Positions 16,673-24,586 of a DNA stretch of 64,000 nt are shown here, one piece after another. Numbering within the stretch: position 1 is the first letter of the stretch; each line of letters starts with the position of its first letter. The notes beneath the pieces are model-generated. The model saw only the letters and a program-made list of their open reading frames with translations, did not search any database and was not told where the DNA came from. Source of the stretch: JADFOI01 sp965218935 (lineage in GTDB: Bacteria > Acidobacteriota > UBA6911 > RPQK01 > JADFOI01). The position numbers and the translations under genes are program-made. The DNA lies in NCBI GenBank assembly GCA_965218935.1, contig CBDCMH010000002.1, forward strand, positions 62,001-126,000, read 5' to 3'.

Positions 16673-18958
16673 ATGCGAGAGAAAAGATTACAAGTCGCTC
16701 TTCTGAGTCTCTTTGGACTGACCCTGCTCATGTTCGTGGATGTCCTCTTTTCGCCTCGTGCGGTTCTTCTTTCTCAACAGGGTACCGATCTTGCTTCGCA
16801 GTTCGTCTATTGGCGCGAGTTTGGCTTCGGTCAACTGGCTCAGGGAAACCTGGCTCTCTGGAATCCCCATATCTTTTCGGGAATGCCCTACCTTGGAGGC
16901 TTCCAGTCCGCCTTGCTTTATCCACCCAACTGGTTGTATCTGGTGCTGCCCATCGCCAAGGCCATCAATGTGAGCATCGCACTGCATGTTTTCTTAGCCG
17001 GGTTCTTCCTGTATCTCTGGACCTATCACCGGGGACTGCACCCGGCAGCCTGCCTCCTGTCATCCGTCCTTTTCATGTTCTCCGGTCCCTTCTTTCTGCA
17101 TATCTATGCCGGGCACCTCCCTAATATCTCGGCTATGGTTTGGGCGCCGCTGCTGTTTTGCGCCATCGATGGCCTGATCAGGGAACGCTCCACCCTCTGG
17201 TATCTGGTCGGTGTGCTTGCCCTCACCATGCAGATTCTGGCCGGCCATCCCCAGTATGTGTTTTACACGGCTATTGCAGCGGGGCTCTATGCCCTGCTTC
17301 GCCTCATCGAAGCACCGAGACGCGCGCGCCTTCTTCTGGGATTGGGCAGCATGTATCTGGGAGCTGCAGCCCTGACGGCCGTGCAGCTGCTGGCGGGCCT
17401 GCAGGCGGCTGGCGAAAGTGTGCGCAGCAGCGGAACACCCTATGCCTTTGCGGCTATGTTCTCCTTCCCCCCGGAGAACTTTCTCACCCTCCTGGTCCCT
17501 GCTCTGTTCGGGAGTATGAGCACTTACTGGGGACGATGGTACCTGTGGGAGATGTCGCTCTTCATCAGTGTCACCGGCTTGGTCCTTGCCCTATACGGAG
17601 CTTTGTGCGGCAGCCGGGATATGCGGCTCTTCTCGCCCTCCATGGTACTGATCCTGTCGATTCTTGCTCTGGGGGCGTACACACCGCTTTTTAGTCTCCT
17701 CTACGGTTTCGTCCCGGGTTTCGACGCCTTTCGCGGTAATGCGAAGTTTATTTTTCTGGTTGCCATGTTCGCCGTCATGCTCTCGGGCGTGGGCCTGGAC
17801 GATCTCCTCAGCAACCCTCGCTGGCGCCGACGCCTTTCCCTCATCCTGGGCATCGCAGGATTGCTGGTGGGAGCCGTGGGCTTGTGGATACACATTTCGG
17901 CAGCCTTCGGTAGCGCCGGGACATGGGGACAGGTCATGTCGGCAATCGCCGCCACCCAGGAGTCCTATCTGCCACCGGCTCAGTATGAAGCACAAGCCTT
18001 TATCAACGACGCCGGCCTGGCTGCTGCCAGGGCCGTGTTTTTTTGCAGCATGACTTGTTTACTTCTGGCTGTGCTTTTATGGCGAACCCACGTCTCTCCC
18101 AGGCTGGTGTACCTGGTACCGCTGCTTGCCGTGTTGGAGCTGTGCATCTTCGCCCGGAGCAACCGACCCACGTTTGATCTGGAAACAACAAGGCTTCCCG
18201 CTCTGCAGCAATTCTACGAGGCCCATCCGGGGGATTATCGTGTCCTTCTGCCCTCCAACCCGAATAGTGCCATGATGACGGGTACCCAGGATCTCTGGGG
18301 GCATGATCCTGGAGTCCTCAAGCGCTATGCCGAGTTTATGGCCTTCACACAAGGTAAAGATCCATCGACGGCCACTCAGTATCTGGAATTTTCGCGCATT
18401 CATCCTCTCTTAAAAATGCTGCGCAATCGTTATGTTCTTTTCTCAGAGGGAGGCAAGCAGGGTTTCGAAGAGATTCCCTCAACCCTTTCTCGGTTGGAAT
18501 TGATTCAGGACTGGGCGCTTCGACACCAGCGCGACCGCATTTTTGCGGCCATGAATCACCCGGCTTTTGATCCCCGCCAGCAGGTCATTCTGGAAACCAG
18601 GCCTGACCCGGTTCCGGTCAAGGGCACGGCAAAGGGAACTGCGACGGTGACCGAAGCAGGCACCGATTATCTGATCGTAGAAGCCAACCTCCCCGCTCCC
18701 GCCATCTTGCTCATCACCGACAGTTACAGCAGCGGTTGGCGAGCCGTGGCTCTTGCCGGTAGTGCTCAAGAGCATTACGATCTCCTGCCCGCCAACTACA
18801 TCCTGCGAGCCGTTCCCCTGAGTGCGGGAAATCATCGCCTCCGCATCGAATATGCACCGCTGGGCTATCGCATCGGAAAGTGGATCTCACTGGTCTCGCT
18901 GGTGCTCTTTGCCGGAGCGGCCGCCTGGAACTGGAGGAAGCAGTCGCTGCCCTCGTAG
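16673..18958 (+). CDS. YfhO family membrane protein
   Basis: 761 residues with ~13 membrane helices. The first loop has GTDLASQFVYWREFGFGQLAQGNLALWNPHIFSGMPYLGGFQSALLYPPNWLYLVLP, the diagnostic N-terminal pattern of the YfhO family (GT-C fold glycosyltransferases). Near residue ~230 comes SVRSSGTPYAFAAMFSFPPENFLTLLVP. The C-terminal domain contains ILLITDSYSSGWRA and HRLRIEYAPLGYRIGKWIS, also typical. YfhO proteins glycosylate lipoteichoic acid in Gram positives; in Gram-negative clusters the acceptor is unknown. Last gene of the glycan cluster. Confidence 0.88.
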   Translation: MREKRLQVALLSLFGLTLLMFVDVLFSPRAVLLSQQGTDLASQFVYWREFGFGQLAQGNLALWNPHIFSGMPYLGGFQSALLYPPNWLYLVLPIAKAINVSIALHVFLAGFFLYLWTYHRGLHPAACLLSSVLFMFSGPFFLHIYAGHLPNISAMVWAPLLFCAIDGLIRERSTLWYLVGVLALTMQILAGHPQYVFYTAIAAGLYALLRLIEAPRRARLLLGLGSMYLGAAALTAVQLLAGLQAAGESVRSSGTPYAFAAMFSFPPENFLTLLVPALFGSMSTYWGRWYLWEMSLFISVTGLVLALYGALCGSRDMRLFSPSMVLILSILALGAYTPLFSLLYGFVPGFDAFRGNAKFIFLVAMFAVMLSGVGLDDLLSNPRWRRRLSLILGIAGLLVGAVGLWIHISAAFGSAGTWGQVMSAIAATQESYLPPAQYEAQAFINDAGLAAARAVFFCSMTCLLLAVLLWRTHVSPRLVYLVPLLAVLELCIFARSNRPTFDLETTRLPALQQFYEAHPGDYRVLLPSNPNSAMMTGTQDLWGHDPGVLKRYAEFMAFTQGKDPSTATQYLEFSRIHPLLKMLRNRYVLFSEGGKQGFEEIPSTLSRLELIQDWALRHQRDRIFAAMNHPAFDPRQQVILETRPDPVPVKGTAKGTATVTEAGTDYLIVEANLPAPAILLITDSYSSGWRAVALAGSAQEHYDLLPANYILRAVPLSAGNHRLRIEYAPLGYRIGKWISLVSLVLFAGAAAWNWRKQSLPS

Positions 18959-19080
18959 GGTCTGCAGTCTGTGGTCTGCGGTTCCCCTTTACAAAACATT
19001 ACAGACTCTTGACATACATTTCTGCCTTTCCTTCGTCTTAAGGAGCAACGTCAGATACATGAGGCTCAGAGTGAGCCGAA

Positions 19081-19128
19081 GGGAAAAGGGGATACCCACC
19101 TCCCCCCAAAAGATAGTCCCCTTTTCCC
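19081..19128. repeat. 12-bp perfect inverted repeat (possible terminator or REP)
   Basis: GGGAAAAGGGGA (19081-19092) pairs exactly with TCCCCTTTTCCC (19117-19128) around a 24-base C-rich loop. It lies 120 bases after the YfhO stop and before the PilZ gene, so it could end transcription of the glycan cluster, although the U-run after it is broken by Cs. Confidence 0.55.
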
Positions 19129-19219
19129 CCCTTACCTACTCGCTTTCCAATACTCATTGACCCTTGCGCCCACCCGGGAAATTAAGGAAACGACAGTTTG
19201 CGGAGGTATGATTGAGAGG

Positions 19220-19570
19220 ATGGTGAAGAAAGTCGATCGAAGGAAAGATCATCGAAGAGAAACGGATCGAAGGGAAGTCGAACGGCGGATCGCCGATCGC
19301 TTTAAACTGCCCCTGAAAGGCACCGTTGTTTTCACCATTGGGGGTAAAGAAGACAAACGAGACCTTACGGTTAGAAATATCAGTGCCTATGGCGCCTATT
19401 TCGTAACCGATCTGAGGCCCGAGGTTTCCGACATAGTGACCCTCCACTTGCCCATTGGGGAGGGTGAAGGTTCATTTGAAGCGACAGCCACTGTCGTCCG
19501 TGTCGAGGACGACTCAAAGAACCGCTTTGGCATCGCCGTTACCTTCGAGAAAATCCCCGACTTCGGATAA
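19220..19570 (+). CDS. PilZ domain protein (c-di-GMP binding)
   Basis: The short protein begins MVKKVDRRKDHRRETDRREVERRIADRFKL, an arginine-rich head common in PilZ proteins, with the c-di-GMP-binding RxxxR motif in RIADR and the second motif NISAYG (N/DxSxxG) 40 residues later. The C-terminal strands (VTLHLPIGEGEGSFEATATVVRVEDDSKNRFGIAVTFE) complete the barrel. GGAGG at 19202 is 13 bases from ATG 19220 but only one base from ATG 19208, so 19220 is preferred. It stands alone and would act as a single-domain effector of c-di-GMP. Confidence 0.88.
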   Translation: MVKKVDRRKDHRRETDRREVERRIADRFKLPLKGTVVFTIGGKEDKRDLTVRNISAYGAYFVTDLRPEVSDIVTLHLPIGEGEGSFEATATVVRVEDDSKNRFGIAVTFEKIPDFG

Positions 19571-19890
19571 GAGAGCATTTCGCGCCTTCGTGCTTTTGTG
19601 TTTTTGCCTTCGTAGGGCGAGCACCGACTGACCCCTATGGGCGATTTTGCCAAGACACTTCCGGAGCCCCAACGGGGCGGCATGAAATAGCCAGTCTCGT
19701 CAGCCCCTGGAATCGAGGAGGTTCTCCAAGGAGCCCTGTAAGGGCGGCACAACTAGTGGCCTAGGCTTAGTCGTCAAAAAAACCTTCACAGATTCGCATT
19801 TTCAGCCGTTATAGCTAAAGGAACTAAGAAATGAACAACACAAATCTATAATGTGTGTCCATACTAATTATGATATAGTCTAAATAATGT
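19571..19890. other. Intergenic stretch carrying spacer repeats
   Basis: No gene seen. It contains TTCGCGCCTTCGTGCTTT (19580s), which recurs near 53850 in front of ccmB, and two related palindromic units listed separately. Its end (19850-19885) is AT-rich (ATTATGATATAGTCTAAATAATG) and probably holds the promoter of the toxin-antitoxin pair. Confidence 0.4.
19663..19750. repeat. Pair of related GGAGCCC-NNN-GGGGCGGCA units
   Basis: GGAGCCCCAACGGGGCGGCA (19663-19682) and GGAGCCCTGTAAGGGCGGCA (19730-19749) are similar short hairpin-forming units 47 bases apart. Such GAGCCC...GGGCGGCA units recur in intergenic DNA of many uncultivated bacteria. Function unknown. Confidence 0.5.
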
Positions 19891-20175
19891 ATGTGGACAG
19901 TGTACGAGCATCGGCGCGTCGTGAAGCGACTCGAGCGGTTCCCAAAGGAGATTCTGAAACGATATGAAAAGTGGAAAGATATCGTTAGAATATCTGGTCC
20001 AGCCGGGCTTCGGCTCATTAAAGGATTTCATGACGAACCCCTGAGTGGAGAGTGGAAAGGTAATCGGTCTTCGCGATTGGGGCAGCAATATCGAGTCCTT
20101 TATGAAGTGGTGGCTCAGAAGGTCCTCGTGAAGGTTATCGACGTGAGTGCCCACGACTATCGGAGAAAAAGATAA
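19891..20175 (+). CDS. RelE/HigB-type toxin
   Basis: 94 residues with the RelE-superfamily layout: YEHRRVVKRLERFPKEILKRYEKWKDIV, then the central RLIKGFHDEPLSGEWKGNRSSRLGQQYRVLYEVV and the C-terminal VIDVSAHDYRRKR. The SSRLGQQYRVLYEV strand and the final HDYRR match ribosome-dependent mRNA interferases. The XRE antitoxin follows ten bases downstream, so toxin precedes antitoxin as in HigBA systems. Confidence 0.88.
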   Translation: MWTVYEHRRVVKRLERFPKEILKRYEKWKDIVRISGPAGLRLIKGFHDEPLSGEWKGNRSSRLGQQYRVLYEVVAQKVLVKVIDVSAHDYRRKR

Positions 20176-20185
20176 CCAGATCAAA

Positions 20186-20446
20186 ATGAAAGATTTTAGA
20201 CCAGCAAAGAAACTCGTAGAGGTGTCGGTAGGAGAGTCGGTGCGTATCGTGCGTGAACTCCAAGACCTGAGTCAAAATGAGCTTTCCAGATTGACAGGGA
20301 TTCCGCAGTCGACAATTTCAGCGATTGAAAATGACAGGGTAAGACTGGGCGTTGCACGAGCGAAGGTTATTGCCAGAGCCCTAAAGTGTCATCCCGCCGT
20401 TCTTGTTTTTCCAGGATGGGAACTGAAAAAGGAATCCGCAGCCTAA
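20186..20446 (+). CDS. XRE-family antitoxin (HigA-like)
   Basis: ATG at 20186 (MKDFRPAKKL) chosen because it follows the toxin stop at a short distance; an upstream in-frame ATG lies inside the toxin gene. The helix-turn-helix is VRELQDLSQNELSRLTGIPQSTISAIENDRVRLGVARAKVIARAL, a typical XRE DNA-binding domain. It should neutralise the toxin and repress the operon. Confidence 0.87.
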   Translation: MKDFRPAKKLVEVSVGESVRIVRELQDLSQNELSRLTGIPQSTISAIENDRVRLGVARAKVIARALKCHPAVLVFPGWELKKESAA

Positions 20447-20469
20447 AAGGGCACTTCGCACGCGTTCCA

Positions 20470-20540
20470 GATTTCAGGTTTGGAATTTGGAATTTGTTCG
20501 GGATTTGGGATTTTAAATTTTGAATTTCCGGCCTCCGCCC
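20470..20540. repeat. Intergenic GGAATTTGGAATTT / TTTTGAATTTCCGGCCTCCG spacer repeat
   Basis: Imperfect repeats of GGATTT/GAATTT end in TTTTGAATTTCCGGCCTCCG. Close relatives occur at 28541-28567 and, without the CCGGCC end, at 60590-60603 and 61990-62031. All lie in spacers at gene or IS ends. Confidence 0.55.
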
Positions 20541-20542
20541 GG

Positions 20543-21691
20543 CTATCCCTTCCTTCGAACCATGGTGAGACGAGCGCCTTGGGCGGGGCGTCTTCGAAAT
20601 CCGAGCAAGTGGAAGAACTCCAGGGTATACCAGCGGGCTATCCGGGCATTCACCAACAGCACCTCTTCCTCTTCCGGGTGCCGGTGAACACCGGGCAGCC
20701 AATGAAGGAAAAGGTCCAGACGCAAAGGACGGATCCAGGCCGACAGCTGGATCCAAAAAGGCCGAACTGCGGCGGCCAGAAAGAAGCCGTCTTCACCCTC
20801 TTTCTGGTAGAGAGGAAGGATGAGAAAGGCTCTCCCGGGAGCGGTCAGATCACCTCGCCGATCCTGGGCCAGCAGTTGTCCCGATTCGACCTCCTGGAAA
20901 CTTCGGTATCCCGGCTGCATGACGAATTCATCTTCCTGCTTGATGGGATGGCGGTATCGCACCTCAATAAAGGGAGGCAAATTCCTGCAGCTGTCGGCCA
21001 GTCTTTGGTAATGGTTTTGGATTCCCGGAACCTGCTCCTGTGAAAGGTTTCCCGCAGAGACCAGGGCGATCCAGATGAGGCTCTCGAGGTGATCAACCGC
21101 CAGAGAAGAAGCATGTTGTCCAGCTTCAAGTCCAGCGCTGACATGGCCCAACGAGTCCATGTAATCCGCCAGAGTGCCGCCCAGCTCTTCTTCAAAGCCC
21201 AGTACCAGAGGCAAAGGAAAGGTACGGACGAAAGCACGACTGTGTAAAGAGTCATTGAGCACCCCGAAAGGAGGTCCATCCGCTGAGCTGGTATGGAGAT
21301 CCATGAAGAAAACGTCACCTGGATCTCCCCTTGTAGCCGACCTCAACACCTCCAGCAGTTCGAACTGCTCCCGATCCTCATGTTCCAGACCCTCGGCGTT
21401 CCGGGCTGTGAGTCGGGCAACCCGATCCTTCTCCCACATTCGGTTAAGATCCTTCTCAACATATCGGCGCCCTTGAGAAAAGGCTTCTGTGTTGCCCAAA
21501 AGAGCAACCAGCTTTCCCGAGAAAGGTCGGGGGTGGGCCCGAAGTTCGTCCAGGACCCGCTTGAGGGCCTCCACTCCAGCCGGTTCGTTGCCGTGAATGC
21601 CGACTGCGCAGACCAGCGAGGGACCCGCACGCTGGCCGCCAAAAGTCCCTATAACGTGTTTTTCTTCATCGGAACTGGGGAATTCGTCCAT
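20543..21691 (-). CDS. Succinylglutamate desuccinylase/aspartoacylase family zinc peptidase
   Basis: The M14-like zinc site is visible as GIHGNEPAG (His and Glu ligands) near residue 33 and MDLHTSS (His ligand) near residue 130. RYVEKDLNRMW is the substrate-binding Asn-Arg segment of the aspartoacylase branch, and a Glu-containing C-terminal domain follows. The enzymes cleave N-acyl groups from amino acids. At 382 aa it is longer than AstE, with an extra ~60 residues at the end. It diverges from ybdK 50 bases away, so the two may share a control region. Confidence 0.88.
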   Translation of the reverse strand: MDEFPSSDEEKHVIGTFGGQRAGPSLVCAVGIHGNEPAGVEALKRVLDELRAHPRPFSGKLVALLGNTEAFSQGRRYVEKDLNRMWEKDRVARLTARNAEGLEHEDREQFELLEVLRSATRGDPGDVFFMDLHTSSADGPPFGVLNDSLHSRAFVRTFPLPLVLGFEEELGGTLADYMDSLGHVSAGLEAGQHASSLAVDHLESLIWIALVSAGNLSQEQVPGIQNHYQRLADSCRNLPPFIEVRYRHPIKQEDEFVMQPGYRSFQEVESGQLLAQDRRGDLTAPGRAFLILPLYQKEGEDGFFLAAAVRPFWIQLSAWIRPLRLDLFLHWLPGVHRHPEEEEVLLVNARIARWYTLEFFHLLGFRRRPAQGARLTMVRRKG

Positions 21692-21741
21692 GTCGTCTTG
21701 ACCGCTTAGCTCTTCCTCCCTACTATCGATCCTACGCCAGT

Positions 21742-22845
21742 ATGGAATTCACTGACCTGACCATTGGGGTCGAGGAAGAATATCAGATTATTGATCCCCA
21801 GACCCGTGAGCTGACTTCTTACATTTCTGAATTCCTGAAAGGCAAAGCCATGCTTTTCAGGGATCAGGTGAAGCCGGAGTTTCTCCAATCTCAGGTGGAG
21901 ACCGGTAGCCTGGTGTGCAGCAATGTCCGAGAGGTTCGGGAAGAGATCAAACGTCTGCGTAGCTTGGTTGGGGAGATCGCCGAGGGGAACGAGCGCAAGT
22001 TTGTGGCCGCCGGCACTCACCCCTTTTCGCGCTGGGAAGATCAGGCCATTACCAATAAGGCTCGCTATCGGGGTTTGCTGGTCGACATGCAGGATGTGGC
22101 CCGCCGCCTGCTGATCTTCGGGATGCATGTGCATATCGGCATCCCCGATGAGGACTTGCGCATCGACGTCATGAATCAAATGACCTATTTCATGCCGCAC
22201 ATTTTGAGTCTTTCCACCTCCTCTCCCTTTTGGCTTGGACGCAACACCGGATTGAAATCGTATCGAAGTGTCGTCTTTGACGATCTCCCCCGCACGGGTC
22301 TACCCGAGTACTTCGATTCTGCCTCGGAATATGAGGAATTTGTCCAAAGTTTGATTAAAACCAACTGCATCGACGAGCCGACCAAGATTTGGTGGGACAT
22401 TCGACCTCATCCCAAGTTTCCCACCCTGGAGTTCAGGATCTGTGACTGCACCACCAAGATCGACGAAGTGATCGCCATTGCCGCTCTCTTGCAGGCCATG
22501 GTGGCGAAGTTGATTCAGTTGCGGAAAAGCAATCAAACCTGGCGCCGCTACCGCACGGCTTTGATCGGCGAGAACAAATGGCGGGCCATCAAAATGGGGA
22601 TCGATGGAAAATTCCTGGATTGGGGGAAAGAAGAGGAAGTGCCCCTGCATTCTCTGATTGAGGAGTTGTTGGAAATACTGAGCGATGTCTTGGACGAACT
22701 CGGGACACGTGAAGAAGTTGAGTACGTCCGAACCATCCTCAAGGAAGGAACCAGCGCCGACCGGCAACTGGCAACCTACGAAAAAACGGAAAGCCTGGAA
22801 GCCGTCGTCGACATGCTGGCCGAAGAAACCTTGATGGGTCTGTGA
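21742..22845 (+). CDS. Carboxylate-amine ligase of the YbdK / GCS2 family
   Basis: Starts LTIGVEEEYQIIDPQTREL, the GVEEE signature of glutamate-cysteine ligase family 2. FGMHVHIGI, the ATP-site region RPHPKFPTLEFRICDCTT and the C-terminal LGTREEVEYVRTILKEGTSADRQL follow, all as in YbdK. At 367 aa it is the usual length. YbdK-type enzymes have weak glutamate-cysteine ligase activity; the physiological product is unknown. Confidence 0.93.
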   Translation: MEFTDLTIGVEEEYQIIDPQTRELTSYISEFLKGKAMLFRDQVKPEFLQSQVETGSLVCSNVREVREEIKRLRSLVGEIAEGNERKFVAAGTHPFSRWEDQAITNKARYRGLLVDMQDVARRLLIFGMHVHIGIPDEDLRIDVMNQMTYFMPHILSLSTSSPFWLGRNTGLKSYRSVVFDDLPRTGLPEYFDSASEYEEFVQSLIKTNCIDEPTKIWWDIRPHPKFPTLEFRICDCTTKIDEVIAIAALLQAMVAKLIQLRKSNQTWRRYRTALIGENKWRAIKMGIDGKFLDWGKEEEVPLHSLIEELLEILSDVLDELGTREEVEYVRTILKEGTSADRQLATYEKTESLEAVVDMLAEETLMGL

Positions 22846-22846
22846 G

Positions 22847-23155
22847 TCATTCGGAGGGTATACCTTTTCTCTTTGCCACCTGCTTGCTGACGATCTGAAC
22901 AGCGGCGAGAAAAATCAGGGAACCCACAAAGGCCGCCAACAGATCCTCGAAACTGATGGCCAGTTCTCCCAGACCCAGATCGATCCCGAAGAGATCAAAA
23001 AGGAAACCTCCAACAGCCGCACCGATCAGGCCGACACCCAGGTTGGTCCAGAGCCCGAATCCTTCACGACTGCGCTTGATGACGGTGCCCACCAGGGAAC
23101 CAGCCAGCGCTCCAACAATCAGCCAAACGATGATCTGAATGAAGGTGATTTGCAT
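22847..23155 (-). CDS. GlsB/YeaQ/YmgE (transglycosylase-associated) small membrane protein
   Basis: 102 residues with three membrane segments. The start VWLIVGALAGSLVGTVIKRSREGFGLWTNLGVGLIGAAVGGFLFDLFG matches the family pattern of glycine-zipper helices and the G-N-GxGxxGAxxGG block. These proteins are stress-induced inner-membrane proteins of unknown function. A 22-bp palindrome lies about 92 bases upstream of its start. Confidence 0.88.
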   Translation of the reverse strand: MQITFIQIIVWLIVGALAGSLVGTVIKRSREGFGLWTNLGVGLIGAAVGGFLFDLFGIDLGLGELAISFEDLLAAFVGSLIFLAAVQIVSKQVAKRKGIPSE

Positions 23156-23246
23156 CTCCAGTCTCAGTGACGGTCCCCTAAGGTCTCACTCAGTATATCT
23201 CACCAGGAAATAAGATGAAATGAGAGCCTTTCCCCTTGATGTCCCA

Positions 23247-23268
23247 CCATAACATAATTATGTTATGG
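23247..23268. promoter_or_regulatory. 22-bp perfect palindrome (possible operator)
   Basis: CCATAACATAA followed directly by its exact reverse complement TTATGTTATGG. A half-site CCCATAACATAA recurs at about 23317-23328. The position, ~92 bases upstream of the leftward YeaQ-like gene, suits an operator for a dimeric regulator. Confidence 0.5.
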
Positions 23269-23416
23269 GCCTTTTCGGGTGAGTTTTGCACCCCCTCCAA
23301 GCCAACTTTCATCACCCCATAACATAACGATGAAAACCAGTAAATACGGGGAAAATGGGGTGAGGTAGCCAGGTGGTCAGGTGGTCAGGGCGCGCTTGGC
23401 GCGCGCCCCATTTTCT

Positions 23417-23995
23417 TTACTCAACACCCGCTTGAACGATTCGCTCCAGGGCCGCTTCGGCCTGCCGCTGGGGGTGTGCAAAAACATCCACTTCCCCCTT
23501 CTCGTCAGCTGAGAAAAAGCCACCCTCTCCCAGGGGTCGAGCTGGAATCAGCACGAAGAGCGACTGCAGCAAAAAGAAGCTCCAGAAGGCGGCCGGTACG
23601 CTTCCCGTTTTGCTGAAAAGATAACCCGCAAACATCAGTCCACCAGCTGAGGCCAAACCGTCCAGGCCGATGGCAATCAAACTCCGTTGAAAGAGCAGCG
23701 AACGGTTCACACTAATCAGGGTGACCAGTGCCCCCACCATCAAGGAGTTGGTGACGGGCAAAAAAGAAAGCCCCATCGCCACCACCAGATTGACGGTGGC
23801 CAGGGTGAGGGCTCCCACACGGGTCCTGGCTGTCCTGAGCAGATAGAAGCAGTAGGCGAGATAGCCGATCAGTGTGATCACCCGGAAGGCCAGAACAAAG
23901 GGCAAGGCCGTTCTCAGACCCCACCACACGGGCACCGCAAAAACGGCAATCACAAAAGCAAAGGCGATACCGGTAAGAACGCTGGGCCGCTTCAT
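23417..23995 (-). CDS. Hypothetical membrane protein (192 aa) of the vWA-PspA operon
   Basis: The ATG overlaps the PspA-like stop (ATGA), which fixes the start. About six hydrophobic segments cover residues 5-150 (VLTGIAFAFVIAVFAVPVWWGL, LAYCFYLLRTARTRVGALTLATVNLVVAMGLSFLP, GLDGLASAGGLMFAGYLF, FWSFFLLQSLFVLIPARPL). A charged cytoplasmic tail ends the protein. I do not recognise the family. Gene order suggests it works with the PspA-like and vWA proteins at the membrane. Confidence 0.75.
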   Translation of the reverse strand: MKRPSVLTGIAFAFVIAVFAVPVWWGLRTALPFVLAFRVITLIGYLAYCFYLLRTARTRVGALTLATVNLVVAMGLSFLPVTNSLMVGALVTLISVNRSLLFQRSLIAIGLDGLASAGGLMFAGYLFSKTGSVPAAFWSFFLLQSLFVLIPARPLGEGGFFSADEKGEVDVFAHPQRQAEAALERIVQAGVE

Positions 23996-24573
23996 GAGGC
24001 GCCTCCTTTTGCGAAGCCCTCGCGGATTCGCATCCACTCCAGTTCAATTTCCTCCTTACTCACCCGCATGCCACCGGGATAGCTTCCACCCCGCTCCACG
24101 CTGGAGAGAACGGACTCGGCAACAGAGAAGGGCGAGTCTTCCGTTGTGGTGGGCACAAACAGTTTGGCCGTCTCCACAATCGACTCGAGTTGGCCCTGTT
24201 GAAGGTCAATTTCCTTGGTGTGCTGCTGGTAAAGCTTTTCACTCGCGGAGATGCGCTGGCGCACAGCTGCCAGATGTTTTTCGAAAGCCAGCTTGCGTCC
24301 TACCGTCTTGTGGGACAGTTCCTCAGAACCTTCCTTCAGGCAGAGCTTCAAGTCCTTCTGAATCTTTGCCAGTTGCTCCGTGGAGCAGGCCTCGCTCTCC
24401 TTGAGCGAGGCCAGGTTCCGCTGGTCTCTAGCCAGCCGGGCTCTCTTCCAGTCGAGAGCCTCCTGCATCTCTCGAATCGCCTGCTTCAAAATAGCTTCGG
24501 GCTCTTCGATGATGTCTAGAACGGCATGCACGTCGGCACGAAAGAGACGTCTTATACGATTAGCAATAGCCAT
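23992..24573 (-). CDS. PspA/IM30 (Vipp1) family protein
   Basis: The ATG at 24573 has AAGGAGG ahead of it. MAIANRIRRLFRADVHAVLDIIEEPEAILKQAIREMQEALDWKRARLA is the PspA pattern (N-terminal amphipathic helix, then long coiled coil). The rest is predicted helical to residue ~150 and ends in an acidic tail. PspA proteins polymerise on stressed inner membranes. It lies 13 bases after the vWA gene and overlaps the membrane protein gene, so the three are probably one operon. Confidence 0.85.
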   Translation of the reverse strand: MAIANRIRRLFRADVHAVLDIIEEPEAILKQAIREMQEALDWKRARLARDQRNLASLKESEACSTEQLAKIQKDLKLCLKEGSEELSHKTVGRKLAFEKHLAAVRQRISASEKLYQQHTKEIDLQQGQLESIVETAKLFVPTTTEDSPFSVAESVLSSVERGGSYPGGMRVSKEEIELEWMRIREGFAKGGAS

Positions 24574-24586
24574 GATTTTATCCTCC

